A DNA stretch of 64,000 nt from Ignavibacterium sp. (GCA_032027145.1 JAVSMP010000001.1:248001-312000), one strand, 5' to 3'. Shown: positions 33,858 to 43,393, numbered from the stretch's first letter. The notes: a model not told the origin generated them from the letters alone. Made by a program: numbers and translations.

Positions 33858-35986
33858 TATAACAGCTCTTTAATTCCTATTGTCCCATTGCTACTATTTG
33901 AAAAAATTATGTGTTCTTTACGCTGATCAAAACTAATTATCAAATAATCATCTAAGTTTATATCAGATAATTTTTCTTTAATATCATTTACTCTGCCTGA
34001 ACTTGAAAAAGATAATTTAGTTAACTTCAACTTTTCCTCTTCATACACAAATAAAGAGTTGTTTTTTCCAAAAAATAAATGATTTTTCTCTGTTATCCTA
34101 AACACATAAGGCGAAGTATATTGGTAAATCTCATCTGTTATGGTATTATTAAAAAAAATCTTTTGCTGATTATTATATGAAACTATTGAATAAAAGCTTC
34201 TATCGTCCTTTAAATTAGCAAACGAAGTAATAGTATATAAGGAATTAAAATTTCTGTTTATCTGATAATGCTTTTTATTCTGCAAATTTTCTCTTCTAAT
34301 TTCAATAGTGTTAAGTATAGAATTATCGCTTTCAAAATTAAAGTAACCAATTGTTGGATAAGTAAGGCTGATGAAAAATGCATCACTGAAATTTTTAGTT
34401 AAAACTCCAGATGATCTGGAATTATATTTTTCATCTGCTCTAAAATACTGCTGAAAATAAAGACCTCCGTTTTGCGAATAAAGAATATATATAACTGGAT
34501 CTTTATTCAGATCAGGTTTTACTGCAATATCTTCAATCGGGCCATCAGAATAAATTATCCGCCTGTGAAAGGAAAATTTTTCACAATCAGCTTCAATAGA
34601 TTCAATTGCTCTCCCGCCATCATTGTATAGATAAAACAACTTGTTTGTCTTTGATTGATTGAATGTTAAAATGTTTTCATAATTATCATTAAGCTTTATA
34701 CTAAAGAACTTTTCCGGTAAACCATACGCATCTCTTAATATTATATTTAAACTTGAATTGAATTTATCTGTAAAAGCAATATCTGTAATTCCGTTATCCT
34801 GATAATCGAATTCGATTATTTTATCAGGTGTTATCCCCAATGCCAATGTCTGTGATTCGGATAAGGAATGAACTTTTGACAAAATCCTTATTTCTCCTTT
34901 ATCACTTATCACCGCAATACCATAAATAAATTTGCTGAAGTAAGGAATCAGGTCTTTGATTGATTTATCTTTAAAATGGATCAAGTCTGAATTGTAATTG
35001 ATAAAATCATTTGCAAATATTGTTGCAACAATGCCGGTTTCGCGGTTAAGATAAATAAAATCAAAAAAGCCGTCTCTGTTAAAATCCCCAATAGCAATTT
35101 TATCTGCCTGATACAGCGTTTTAATCTTTGTTAATTTTTTGAATGAAGAAAAAGAATCGCCGAATATAATTACTATCGAAGAAGATGTTGATATAATTAT
35201 ATCTTTAAACTGATCATAATTAATGTCAAAGACAGTTAAAGAGATAATCTGCTCATCAAAACTGATTTGTCTCAGGTTTTCAAATTCGCCTTTTGAATTT
35301 CTGAAAATAAAATTAAGCTGATTATTAACTGCATCAACAGCTATAATATCTTCGGCACCATCGGAATTCAGGTCAATAAATTTAGCATTCTGATAAATCT
35401 TATCAGCAAACAACTCAGTTGCTTCAAGTTTTTTGTTTATTTTTTTAATTACAGATAATCCCCGGAATGTATTACCGGAAATAAGATATTCATAATCATT
35501 ATCTAAACTGTTAAACGAAACACTCAGATTTTCGGGATATGTATCAAACCCGATTTTTTCTTTTACTGTAATTGAACCATTTGCATTAAAGTTGATTACA
35601 CAAAAGCTTCGCTGTCTTCTGGAAGTAACCGCATAGTTTTCAACTTGATTATTATAGTTTAATACAGGTTCAATGTTAGATATTTCAACCGGTGACTGTT
35701 TTTTTAAGGGAAGAGAAAAATCTGCACCTGATAAACCTTTATTTATTTGTATTGATTTATGGACAGGAGAAAATAATAATAGATCAGAGTACTCATCATT
35801 ATTAAAATTAAAACTGAATAATTTTGTAAAAGCAGAATCAACTTTAACAGTGCTTAGCTTACCAAAACCTTTAAAAGGAATTTGAGAAAAACTATTTTCT
35901 GGAAATAATAAAAGGAAGCATGTAAGAAAAACCTTAATGTATTCTGTTCTTAAGCCGGTTTTCTCTGCGCTGAAGAGCTTCATCAT
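33857..35986 (-). CDS. Exported FG-GAP/VCBS-type beta-propeller protein
   Basis: About 709 residues. An ATG at 35984-35986 (AAAGAAG before it) gives MMKLFSAEKTGL, then the hydrophobic VFLTCFLLLFPENSFSQ export signal. This start lies inside the thioesterase gene, overlapping 53 bases; longer readings into that gene make no sense. The body has FG-GAP/VCBS-type blades with Asp-rich calcium loops: FNNDEYSDLLLF, DLNSDGAEDIIAVD, DINYDQFKDIIIS, GDFNRDGFFDFIY. No catalytic motif or T9SS tail seen. It could be a surface adhesin or scaffold. It overlaps the metalloprotease gene by 1 base. Confidence 0.72.
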   Translation of the reverse strand: MMKLFSAEKTGLRTEYIKVFLTCFLLLFPENSFSQIPFKGFGKLSTVKVDSAFTKLFSFNFNNDEYSDLLLFSPVHKSIQINKGLSGADFSLPLKKQSPVEISNIEPVLNYNNQVENYAVTSRRQRSFCVINFNANGSITVKEKIGFDTYPENLSVSFNSLDNDYEYLISGNTFRGLSVIKKINKKLEATELFADKIYQNAKFIDLNSDGAEDIIAVDAVNNQLNFIFRNSKGEFENLRQISFDEQIISLTVFDINYDQFKDIIISTSSSIVIIFGDSFSSFKKLTKIKTLYQADKIAIGDFNRDGFFDFIYLNRETGIVATIFANDFINYNSDLIHFKDKSIKDLIPYFSKFIYGIAVISDKGEIRILSKVHSLSESQTLALGITPDKIIEFDYQDNGITDIAFTDKFNSSLNIILRDAYGLPEKFFSIKLNDNYENILTFNQSKTNKLFYLYNDGGRAIESIEADCEKFSFHRRIIYSDGPIEDIAVKPDLNKDPVIYILYSQNGGLYFQQYFRADEKYNSRSSGVLTKNFSDAFFISLTYPTIGYFNFESDNSILNTIEIRRENLQNKKHYQINRNFNSLYTITSFANLKDDRSFYSIVSYNNQQKIFFNNTITDEIYQYTSPYVFRITEKNHLFFGKNNSLFVYEEEKLKLTKLSFSSSGRVNDIKEKLSDINLDDYLIISFDQRKEHIIFSNSSNGTIGIKELL

Positions 35987-36404
35987 ATCTTCTTTTTTCG
36001 TCTTCTGTTTCTGGTATTCCATCAATTGCTTCAACAGGCTTTCCATCAGCATCAACACCAACAAAAGTAAGATAAGCCGTATTGGTATGCACCTTTTTAT
36101 TTTCTTTAAAATTTTGTGCAAATACTTTAACACCAACTTCCATAGAAGTTTTAAAAACCCTGTTGATAGATGCAACCAGAGTTACTGCTTCGCCAAGTTT
36201 TATAGGATGATGAAAATCTATTCTATCAACCGATGCTGTAACACAAACTCTTTGATTATGCTTTGCAGCGCTTAAAGCAGCACAAATATCTATCCAATGC
36301 ATCAACTGACCGCCTAGAAGATTACCAAGCTGATTTGTATGATGAGGAAGTACAAGCTCAGTCATTGTTATCTGCGAATCGCTGATTTTTTTTGATTTTA
36401 TCAT
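35934..36404 (-). CDS. Acyl-CoA thioesterase (YciA-like hotdog)
   Basis: 156 residues, single hotdog domain. Hydrolyses acyl-CoA to free acid and CoA. Typical features: LPHHTNQLGNLLGGQLMHWID (Asn/Gly-rich helix with the catalytic Asp), DFHHPIKLGEAVTL and a C-terminal acidic helical tail. It starts at the stop of bamD (TAATG overlap), so translation is coupled. Substrate range unknown. Confidence 0.9.
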   Translation of the reverse strand: MIKSKKISDSQITMTELVLPHHTNQLGNLLGGQLMHWIDICAALSAAKHNQRVCVTASVDRIDFHHPIKLGEAVTLVASINRVFKTSMEVGVKVFAQNFKENKKVHTNTAYLTFVGVDADGKPVEAIDGIPETEDEKRRYDEALQRRENRLKNRIH

Positions 36405-37162
36405 TAAGGTTTTGCTGTCAGTTTACTTTCCAAAGATGATTTTATCTTTTGGACATCAGAATAGTTTTTATTCTGAGGATATTTACTCAAAAATTTTTCT
36501 GCCTCAGACAGTGCTTCTTTATCTCGTTTACGTTCAAGCAGCAGATTTATTTTATCAAACAAAGCTAAAGGTGCATATTGTGTATCGTGATATACTTCCA
36601 TTACGCTGTCATAATATTTCTGTGCTGCTAAATAGTCCTCAAGTTTATAATAAATACGTGCAGCTTCATATTCTTTCTTTGCCAATTTATCATTTAACTC
36701 TTTTATCTTATTTTCAACTTCAGCAACCTTGGAGTTTAGCGGAAAAAAATCTATAAACACCTGAAATTCCTCAATGGCTTTTTTTGTATAACGCTGGTCT
36801 AAAGAAAAATCCGGTGAAAGTTCGTAATAGCAGTCAGCAAGCATATATTGAGCATCAGCTAAATACTCACTAGAGGGCATACCTTTTATTAACTTGCTGA
36901 ATTGATAACCGGCGAGAATATACTCTTTACGTTTAAATCTGGACATCGCAAGATAATATTGTGCATCATCAACTATACTGCTGCCGGGATACTGCAGAAT
37001 TATTGCGTCAAATTCCTTTACTGCTTCTTCATAATCTTCCTGTTCATAAAGTTTAATTGCATAAGCAAGCCGTTCTTCAGGATTAAAATTTGTTGTGTCT
37101 ATTGAAGATGAACAAGCAAATAAAAATATTGTAAAAAATATCAGAGCGAGTATGTTTTTCAT
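36404..37162 (-). CDS. bamD: Outer-membrane assembly lipoprotein BamD
   Basis: 252 residues. Lipoprotein of the BAM complex that inserts beta-barrel proteins into the outer membrane. Signal with lipobox LFACSS near residue 15-20, then TPR helices (ERLAYAIKLYEQEDYEEAVK, QYPGSSIVDDAQYYLAMSRF, MLADCYYEL) over about 35-235. Fits BamD/YfiO in length and layout. It heads the operon leading through the thioesterase to ccm, with a 67-base gap to the upstream gene. Confidence 0.88.
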   Translation of the reverse strand: MKNILALIFFTIFLFACSSSIDTTNFNPEERLAYAIKLYEQEDYEEAVKEFDAIILQYPGSSIVDDAQYYLAMSRFKRKEYILAGYQFSKLIKGMPSSEYLADAQYMLADCYYELSPDFSLDQRYTKKAIEEFQVFIDFFPLNSKVAEVENKIKELNDKLAKKEYEAARIYYKLEDYLAAQKYYDSVMEVYHDTQYAPLALFDKINLLLERKRDKEALSEAEKFLSKYPQNKNYSDVQKIKSSLESKLTAKP

Positions 37163-37229
37163 AAAAATTAAACTGGTTTTTGATATGCAATTATAACCAA
37201 ATTAAAAAAGCCTTCAAAGGTAATAAAGT

Positions 37230-37856
37230 TTACTTAGACCTGACAGTAAAAAACAGAATTACTGTTAATGCAGCAGCCCCGATTGCTGCTATTGGTTCCC
37301 AAAGAGTGGAAAAGAAAGGTTCAGCTGGTAAATCTCCGTGGGTAAAAGGATAAGATCTGTTTTCTAATTCTTCAATATCATCAACTTTAATTATATCATT
37401 ATCTGTAAAGACAAATTCTTTTACCTCAGAATTTTTTGAAATAAAATAATTGCCCGAAAGTTTTATAGTTCTTTGAGTATAAAAGTCTCCGAACATTCCG
37501 TCTTTTTCAGGTTCAGAGTAACTGACATAAGAATTATCAAGAACAAGATTAACTTTAACAACACCTTTACCTTCAGTTTGCTCGCTTACTAACTGAACTC
37601 CGCTTCTTAATAATTTACCTCTAACACGATTTGCAAAAACAGAGTAGTCAATCCCAAAGTTAAGCTCAAGACTTATCGTTTTAACATCTTCAAGATCTCT
37701 TATCACTAAATCTGCGGCAGAATCAACAAGAGTATAAAACACATCAATGTTCGAAGGGCTTTCTGATTGAGCAGAGAGAGAAAAAGGAATCAAAAAAAAT
37801 AAAAAACGGAGCGATTTCTTTATCACTCCGTTTATATTTAAAAAATTATACTTCAT
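37230..37856 (-). CDS. Exported protein of unknown function with C-terminal helix
   Basis: 208 residues from the ATG at 37854-37856; GTG at 37824-37826 is an alternative. Signal part: SLRFLFFLIPFSLSAQ. The mature part (about 160 residues) is mixed alpha/beta (DLVIRDLEDVKTISLELNFG, KGVVKVNLVLDNSYVSY) and ends with a transmembrane helix (PIAAIGAAALTVILFFTV). I do not recognise the family. The start codons lie within a strong 12-bp hairpin (37804-37833), so expression may be subject to attenuation. Upstream is htpX (about 96 bases away) and downstream bamD (67 bases), all in the same direction. Confidence 0.7.
   Translation of the reverse strand: MKYNFLNINGVIKKSLRFLFFLIPFSLSAQSESPSNIDVFYTLVDSAADLVIRDLEDVKTISLELNFGIDYSVFANRVRGKLLRSGVQLVSEQTEGKGVVKVNLVLDNSYVSYSEPEKDGMFGDFYTQRTIKLSGNYFISKNSEVKEFVFTDNDIIKVDDIEELENRSYPFTHGDLPAEPFFSTLWEPIAAIGAAALTVILFFTVRSK
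37791..37833 (-). terminator. Terminator-like hairpin overlapping a coding start (attenuator candidate)
   Basis: Minus strand: AAACGGAGTGAT pairs with ATCGCTCCGTTT (12 bp, one G-T wobble, 6-base loop AAAGAA), followed by TTTATTTTTTTT. It is as strong as any terminator in the window, about 120 bases after the htpX stop, but lies in the first codons of the 37230-37856 gene. It could end htpX transcription, with partial read-through to the gene beyond. Confidence 0.65.
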
Positions 37857-37952
37857 CTTAATGTAAATATCCACACAAAGAATTTCTTTATCAAGTTGAA
37901 TATGTTGCTTGCTGTCATCATCAACTTTTAGCTTACAATCTTCTGCTAAGGA

Positions 37953-38795
37953 TTATCTTCTTCCGGCAGCTATTTCCTGCAGTCTTGCAATTCTTTGTTC
38001 AACCGGCGGATGTGTGGAAAATAACTTGCTCATTCCGCCAAACAAAGGACTAATTATAAACATATGTGCAGTAGAAGGTGAAGTATTTTTCAAATGCTGA
38101 GCTTCATTGCCTCTTGATATTTTTTGCAAAGCGGAAGCAAGCGCCAATGGATTACCGCTTATCTCTGCACCGCCGGCATCAGCAGCAAATTCACGTGATC
38201 TTGAAATTGCCATTTGTAAAAGCATTGCAATAATTGGTGAAAGAATTATCAGGAATAATCCGCCAAGTCCGTTTCCTTCTCTGTCATTACCTCTACCAAA
38301 CATAGCAGCCCAGCCGGCCATCTGTGCAATGTATGAAATTGTTCCTACCAGGGTTGCAGCAATTGTACTGATTAAAATATCTCTGTGTTTTAGGTGTGCA
38401 AGTTCGTGCGCCATTACACCTGCAAGTTCATCATTGTTTAATCCTTGTAAGATTCCTGTTGTTGCAGCAACAGCCGCATTCTTCGGGTTTCTACCGGTAG
38501 CAAAAGCATTTGGTGTGGGATCATTAATTATATAAACTTTTGGCATTGGCAGATTTGCATTTTGCGTAAGCTGCTCAATCATATCATAAAACTTTGGCGA
38601 CTGCTCTCTTGTAATTGGTTGTGCACGATACATTGCAAGCACAATTTTATCCGAAAACCAGTAAGAACCAAAATTCATTATTAATGAAAATATAAATGCA
38701 ATTGTCATTCCGGATTTTCCGCCAATTGCATAACCAACAAGCAGAAAAAGCGCCATCATTGCTGACATTAGGAATACTGTTTTAAGTCCGTTCAT
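37953..38795 (-). CDS. htpX: Membrane protease HtpX
   Basis: 280 residues from the ATG at 38793-38795 (MNGLKTVFLMSAMMA). GGAG lies 12 bases upstream; a longer reading from 38855 has no typical HtpX start. M48 zinc metalloprotease of the inner membrane that degrades misfolded membrane proteins. HExxH in VMAHELAHLKHRD, third ligand Glu in SREFAADAGGAEIS, and four hydrophobic segments. Length is normal. Followed by the hairpin at 37804-37833. Confidence 0.95.
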   Translation of the reverse strand: MNGLKTVFLMSAMMALFLLVGYAIGGKSGMTIAFIFSLIMNFGSYWFSDKIVLAMYRAQPITREQSPKFYDMIEQLTQNANLPMPKVYIINDPTPNAFATGRNPKNAAVAATTGILQGLNNDELAGVMAHELAHLKHRDILISTIAATLVGTISYIAQMAGWAAMFGRGNDREGNGLGGLFLIILSPIIAMLLQMAISRSREFAADAGGAEISGNPLALASALQKISRGNEAQHLKNTSPSTAHMFIISPLFGGMSKLFSTHPPVEQRIARLQEIAAGRR

Positions 38796-38906
38796 TTTTC
38801 TTTTATTTCTCCGTTTTTGCGTTTCAAAGTTATATGGTAAAATTTGACGAATCAAGTTAAACCGGATTCACAGCATTTTAGATGAGATTCTTGTCACGAA
38901 AGATTC

Positions 38907-38931
38907 AAAAAAAAAGCGGTCCTAAGACCGC
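38907..38931 (-). terminator. Terminator of the subtilase gene
   Basis: Minus strand: GCGGTC-TTAG-GACCGC followed by nine T residues. Begins about 80 bases after the subtilase stop, with only noncoding DNA between. Confidence 0.85.
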
Positions 38932-39009
38932 CTTATAAATGTTAAGCTTTGAATGTTCAATTATTAAAAACGTTAACCAGTTATTGAACATTCAATATCC
39001 AAATGATTT

Positions 39010-41241
39010 TTATTTTAAAAGTATCATCTTCTTTGTTGCAATAAAACTCTGTCCTGAGTTCGATTCTGAATTACCGGCTTTTAACTGGTAATAATAAACT
39101 CCACTTGAAAGTTCAGAAGCGTTAAAATTAATTTCATAATTTCCGGCTTCGCCGTAATCACTAACTAATGTAACAATTTCATTCCCAAGAATATCATATA
39201 CTTTCAAAGTCTGCCAGCTTTTTACTGGCAGCTGCCAGCTAATTTTTGTAGTTGGATTAAATGGATTCGGGTAGTTCTGCGAAAGTGAAAAAGTTTCAGG
39301 TATTCCAATTTCAGCAAAAACATCATTACTATATTCAACAGTTCCATCATAATCAATTTGTTTTAAGCGATAGCTGTATAAACCACTTGCGAGATTATCA
39401 TCTGTAAATGAATAATTTCTTTTTTCAGTGGTTGTTCCGAACCCGGGTACAAAACCAATTTCAATCCATCTCTCATCTACTGTGGTTTTTCTTTCAACTG
39501 AAAAACCAGCATTATTGGTTTCAGTAGCAGTTGACCAGTTTAATAAAACGGAATTCTGATCAGTTGAAGCACTGAATGAAGTAAGCTCCACGGGAATCAT
39601 TGAAAGCGCTAATAGGTAAGCAGCATAAGCATTTATTCTTCCCGCACCATATCTGTTATCTTTACCGGCAACTCCTTTTTCAACTGCTGTTGTCTGAAGA
39701 ATCATGCTGACATCAGCAGGAGTTAAATTGGGATTAACTGATAATAATAAAGCTGCTGTACCGCCTGTATGAGGTGTTGCACCTGATGTTCCACTAAAAG
39801 AGCCATAGCCGGTTCCGTTAACTGTTGAAGTTGTGCCATTACCAGGAGCACTTACATCGGGTTTTATTAGCCCAATTGCACCTGAAACAGTTTCATACGG
39901 ATAATCCTGATATACCACAGGCATAACATAAGGATAAGATGGATGGTTTGTTTTTATTTCTTCCCATGTTGTAGGACCATAAGGAGAACTACTAGCTATT
40001 ATATCAGTAGAGGCATCTACATTTCCAACCCCGATAACTGAACTTAATCCGCCAATTAAAGATTGATCAGGGTGAAGCCATGGTGATGGTGAGTTTCCTG
40101 GAGCCGAAATATTAAATGGAATCGGAGCACTGCCTAAATTATTTCCATCATTACTTGTAGAATTTGTGTGAACAACTCCAGCTGCCAATTCAACATCAGT
40201 TATTTGACGGAACATCGGATAATTTGGCTGAGGATTAAAATACCATTTGTAACTTAACGAACTTGTTATAACATCTACTCCTTTATCAATTGCATATTGT
40301 TGCGCTAACCAGTATTGGGATTCGCCATTTGGTCTTAAAACTAAAATTTTTGCTTTTGGAGCAACACCAGTTTGTGTCCCATTTGTACCATCACCACAAA
40401 CAATTCCGGATGTTGATGTACCGTGTGAACTGCTTGAGTAATACACATTGTTATCATTGTTCCAAAAATCCCATCCGATTACATCATCTATATAACCATT
40501 ACCGTCATCATCAATTCCATTTAGATCACCGGGATCAAATACCCAGGAAGAGCCATTCCAAACTATAGTAACTCCGTTACCATTTGCATCCTCTCCTAAA
40601 TTATTCCAGATATTATGCACCAGGTCCGGATGGCGCCAATCACAGCCGTCATCAAGATTTCCTACAAGAACACCCTGCCCGCTATCACCAGCAGCCCAAA
40701 CAGCTGGTGCATTAATCAATGTCAGTCCTGGCTGAAGTGCAAGCACATCATCAGAAGACGATTCCTGCTGCTCATCAATTGGATCAATTAACTGATTTCC
40801 ATCATAAATCGGATCAAATCTGATTTCAGCAATTTCATTGTAGTTTTTAGCAAGATTATAAATTACTGAAGGAACTGCTGAAAATACTATAGTGTTTGCT
40901 GCCCAAAGAATATCAATTTTACTAACCAGATTCTGCTGTTTAGCATTTTCAAGATAATCACGAACAGCTTGCTGGCGCTGATAAGAGAAATTTTTAAGAA
41001 TCCTTACAACTTCTTTTTGTCTTTCTTTTTTAGAAAGAAATACTGTTTCTCGCTGTAATTCTTTTAATGAGTATTGATCCTTTAATGTAGCATAAACATT
41101 AATCATCTCGTTATCTGATGCACTGAGCAAAACCACCTGTAGATAAGGATGAATAATTGCATCTGACGATTGAGCAATAATGTTTCTTTGCAGAATTGTA
41201 CAGAAAATTAAAAGAAAGAAAATAGTAAGTAGTTTTTTCAT
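39010..41241 (-). CDS. T9SS-secreted subtilisin-like serine protease (S8)
   Basis: 743 residues. Signal peptide (LLTIFFLLIFCTILQRNIIAQ) and an inhibitor-I9-like propeptide to about 160. Catalytic domain at about 175-545: Asp in GVLVGNLDDGCDWRHPDL, His in SSHGTSTSGIV, Ser in FSGTSGATPHTGGTAAL. A calcium-like insert DLNGIDDDGNGYIDD lies between Asp and His. Then a fibronectin-like linker (IPVELTSFSA, NWSTATETNNAGFSVER, GFVPGFGTTTEK, YRLKQIDYDG) and the type A T9SS tail (LSQNYPNPFNPTTKI ... KKMILLK). It is exported to the surface or medium. Divergent from the BNR-like gene across 544 bases. Confidence 0.93.
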   Translation of the reverse strand: MKKLLTIFFLLIFCTILQRNIIAQSSDAIIHPYLQVVLLSASDNEMINVYATLKDQYSLKELQRETVFLSKKERQKEVVRILKNFSYQRQQAVRDYLENAKQQNLVSKIDILWAANTIVFSAVPSVIYNLAKNYNEIAEIRFDPIYDGNQLIDPIDEQQESSSDDVLALQPGLTLINAPAVWAAGDSGQGVLVGNLDDGCDWRHPDLVHNIWNNLGEDANGNGVTIVWNGSSWVFDPGDLNGIDDDGNGYIDDVIGWDFWNNDNNVYYSSSSHGTSTSGIVCGDGTNGTQTGVAPKAKILVLRPNGESQYWLAQQYAIDKGVDVITSSLSYKWYFNPQPNYPMFRQITDVELAAGVVHTNSTSNDGNNLGSAPIPFNISAPGNSPSPWLHPDQSLIGGLSSVIGVGNVDASTDIIASSSPYGPTTWEEIKTNHPSYPYVMPVVYQDYPYETVSGAIGLIKPDVSAPGNGTTSTVNGTGYGSFSGTSGATPHTGGTAALLLSVNPNLTPADVSMILQTTAVEKGVAGKDNRYGAGRINAYAAYLLALSMIPVELTSFSASTDQNSVLLNWSTATETNNAGFSVERKTTVDERWIEIGFVPGFGTTTEKRNYSFTDDNLASGLYSYRLKQIDYDGTVEYSNDVFAEIGIPETFSLSQNYPNPFNPTTKISWQLPVKSWQTLKVYDILGNEIVTLVSDYGEAGNYEINFNASELSSGVYYYQLKAGNSESNSGQSFIATKKMILLK

Positions 41242-41785
41242 TTGATCACCTGTTTTTTTTTAGTGAATATCGGATTCTTTTTTCTTGTTTAAACTGCAAA
41301 TATTTTTTATAAATACCAACTATTGATGCATAACAAATGATAAAATTTTGCAAAACAGATAAATCTTTTTCTTAACAAATTCCATTTTTTAACACAATAA
41401 TAAATTACAGAGTCGCTAATGCTTTTATTGTCTGCTCTTATTCTGGACAAATATAGCTTCTAATAGCACATCTAATTTTTCAAGATTTGTTTATTCGTGG
41501 AGTATTAAATTCCCAAATAAATTATAGTTGAGTTGATAATATTTTACACCGAAAGTAATAGCAATCAAATATAATCTTACTTGAACGGATATAACATTAA
41601 CCGAAGATTGGGCAATTATAAATTCATCCTAATTAAATTTTAAAACTTGGTTTTATTGATACAATTTTCTAAGTTGAAATAACAATAATCCGAATTCAAC
41701 AGAATATTTTTGGAAAAAATTACTTGTAAGTTCATTTACTTCTTATAAATCATTTAATTTATTTTAAAAAGAAAGGATTATACTT
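41242..41785. other. 544-base divergent intergenic region
   Basis: No gene, tRNA or repeat is evident. It is very AT-rich and must hold the promoters of two divergent T9SS cargo genes. The plus gene has AAAGGA before its ATG. I see no clear shared operator, though GTTCATTT-type strings near 41735 could be one; not supportable. Confidence 0.5.
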
Positions 41786-43309
41786 ATGAAACGTCTTGTG
41801 TTCAATATATCTAAATTGAATATTGTTTCAATCTTGGCATTTCTTTTCTGTGCATCTCAAATTAACTATTCACAAACGTGGGTTAAAAAAGTTGATGGCT
41901 TTTCTATGTGGTCAATTGCAAAAGATTACGCAGGTAACATTTATGCAGGCACTTCAGGCTCAGCAAGAGGAATATTTAAATCCACAGATGGCGGAGATAC
42001 CTGGACAAATGTTTTTTCAACCGGAACTTCTAATTATCTGTACATTGCCTGTGATTCTCTTAACAATGTTTATGTTGCAAATGTTTCTAATGGTTTGATT
42101 TACTCTACTGATGGCGGACAGAATTTTACAACAATTCCAGCAAGCGTTTTTGGAGGACATAACATCAATTCCGTTGCCTGTGGAAAGAACGGACATATCT
42201 TTGCTGGAGCTACCAGTGGTGGAATCTGGCGGAGTACTGATTATGGCGCTACTTTTACCAATACAGGTCTGTTCACTTATAGTATCGTCGAGATTAAAGT
42301 AGATAAATTTAATTCTGATATTATTTATGCTGGTTCATCCTCCACTACCGCAAACGGATTTTTTATTTCTACTGATGGCGGTGCAACATTTGGCAATGAA
42401 ACACTTACCACAAATGTTTGGGAAATCTTACAGACTTCAACCGACATAATCTATGCTGTAACAACTTCATCACCATATCCATTCAACAAATCAACTGATG
42501 GAGGATTGACCTGGACTGCAACCGGTAATCAGCCAGGAGCAATGCGGGGAGGGACTTTGGATTTAACAGATAATATTTACCTTGCAGGTAACGGCGGTGT
42601 GTTTAAATCCACTGATGGGGGAGCTTCATTTTTAAATCATAATTTAACTTTCAGCTCTAATGAAATGTTAACTTTTAATAATAAAATTTTGGTTTGTGTT
42701 TCAGGTTCAGCAAACGGAGGTGTGTGGATCTATACAGATTCAACTATAATTCCCGTTGAGCTGTCAGGTTTTACTGCAGTTTCAAATAATGGAAAGATTG
42801 AATTAAATTGGACAACTGTTACTGAGCTTAATAACTCTGGTTTTGAAGTACAGAGAAGTAATGATGGAATCGATTTTGAAAAGATTGGTTTTGTACCCGG
42901 TTTCGGAACCTCAGCAGAAAAACACTTCTACAGTTTTATTGATGATAAAGCGGTTGATATCAGATATTTCTACAGACTAAAACAAATCGACTTTGATGGC
43001 AGTTATAAATACTCAGATGTAATCGAAACAAAGAATATTCAGAAACTAAGCTATTCATTGGAACAAAATTACCCGAATCCATTTAACCCATCTACCAGTA
43101 TTCAGTACGCAATAGGCAATAGACAGTTTGTGCAAATAAAAATTTACGATGTTCTGGGAAATGAAATTACAACTCTTGTTAATGAAGTAAAGCCGCAAGG
43201 AAGATATGAAGTAAACTTCAATGCAGGCTCGTTAGCAAACGGAGTGTATATTTACAAAATTCAAACTGGTGATTTTATTTCATCAAAGAAGATGATTCTG
43301 ATCAAGTAA
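41786..43309 (+). CDS. T9SS-secreted BNR/Ycf48-like beta-propeller protein
   Basis: 507 residues. Signal peptide ends near NYSQTW. At about 30-320, repeated blades with S-T-D-G-G motifs (FKSTDGGDTW, YSTDGGQNF, ISTDGGATF, KSTDGGLTW, KSTDGGASF), the sialidase-type Asp box. A fibronectin-like linker follows (IPVELSGFTAVSN, NWTTVTELNNSGFEVQRS, GFVPGFGTSAEK, YRLKQIDFDG) then a type A T9SS tail (LEQNYPNPFNPSTSI, GVYIYKIQTG, KKMILIK). No catalytic pocket can be claimed. It ends at two consecutive terminators. Related in plan to the pseudogene at 1465-2200. Confidence 0.88.
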   Translation: MKRLVFNISKLNIVSILAFLFCASQINYSQTWVKKVDGFSMWSIAKDYAGNIYAGTSGSARGIFKSTDGGDTWTNVFSTGTSNYLYIACDSLNNVYVANVSNGLIYSTDGGQNFTTIPASVFGGHNINSVACGKNGHIFAGATSGGIWRSTDYGATFTNTGLFTYSIVEIKVDKFNSDIIYAGSSSTTANGFFISTDGGATFGNETLTTNVWEILQTSTDIIYAVTTSSPYPFNKSTDGGLTWTATGNQPGAMRGGTLDLTDNIYLAGNGGVFKSTDGGASFLNHNLTFSSNEMLTFNNKILVCVSGSANGGVWIYTDSTIIPVELSGFTAVSNNGKIELNWTTVTELNNSGFEVQRSNDGIDFEKIGFVPGFGTSAEKHFYSFIDDKAVDIRYFYRLKQIDFDGSYKYSDVIETKNIQKLSYSLEQNYPNPFNPSTSIQYAIGNRQFVQIKIYDVLGNEITTLVNEVKPQGRYEVNFNAGSLANGVYIYKIQTGDFISSKKMILIK

Positions 43310-43325
43310 TCCCAGCTAACTATTA

Positions 43326-43349
43326 GGCGGATTATTTGATCCGCCGTTT
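43326..43349 (+). terminator. Terminator of the BNR-like gene
   Basis: GGCGGAT-TATTTG-ATCCGCC followed by GTTTT, 17 bases after the stop codon. Confidence 0.8.
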
Positions 43350-43367
43350 TCTAACTCATTTAAAATA

Positions 43368-43393
43368 AAAAAGAGCTCCGAAGAGCTCTTTTT
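43368..43393. terminator. Second, symmetric terminator
   Basis: AAAAAGAGCTC-CGAA-GAGCTCTTTTT, an 11-bp stem with a tetraloop and A and T runs, so bidirectional. No minus-strand gene ends here, so it backs up the previous one. Confidence 0.75.
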
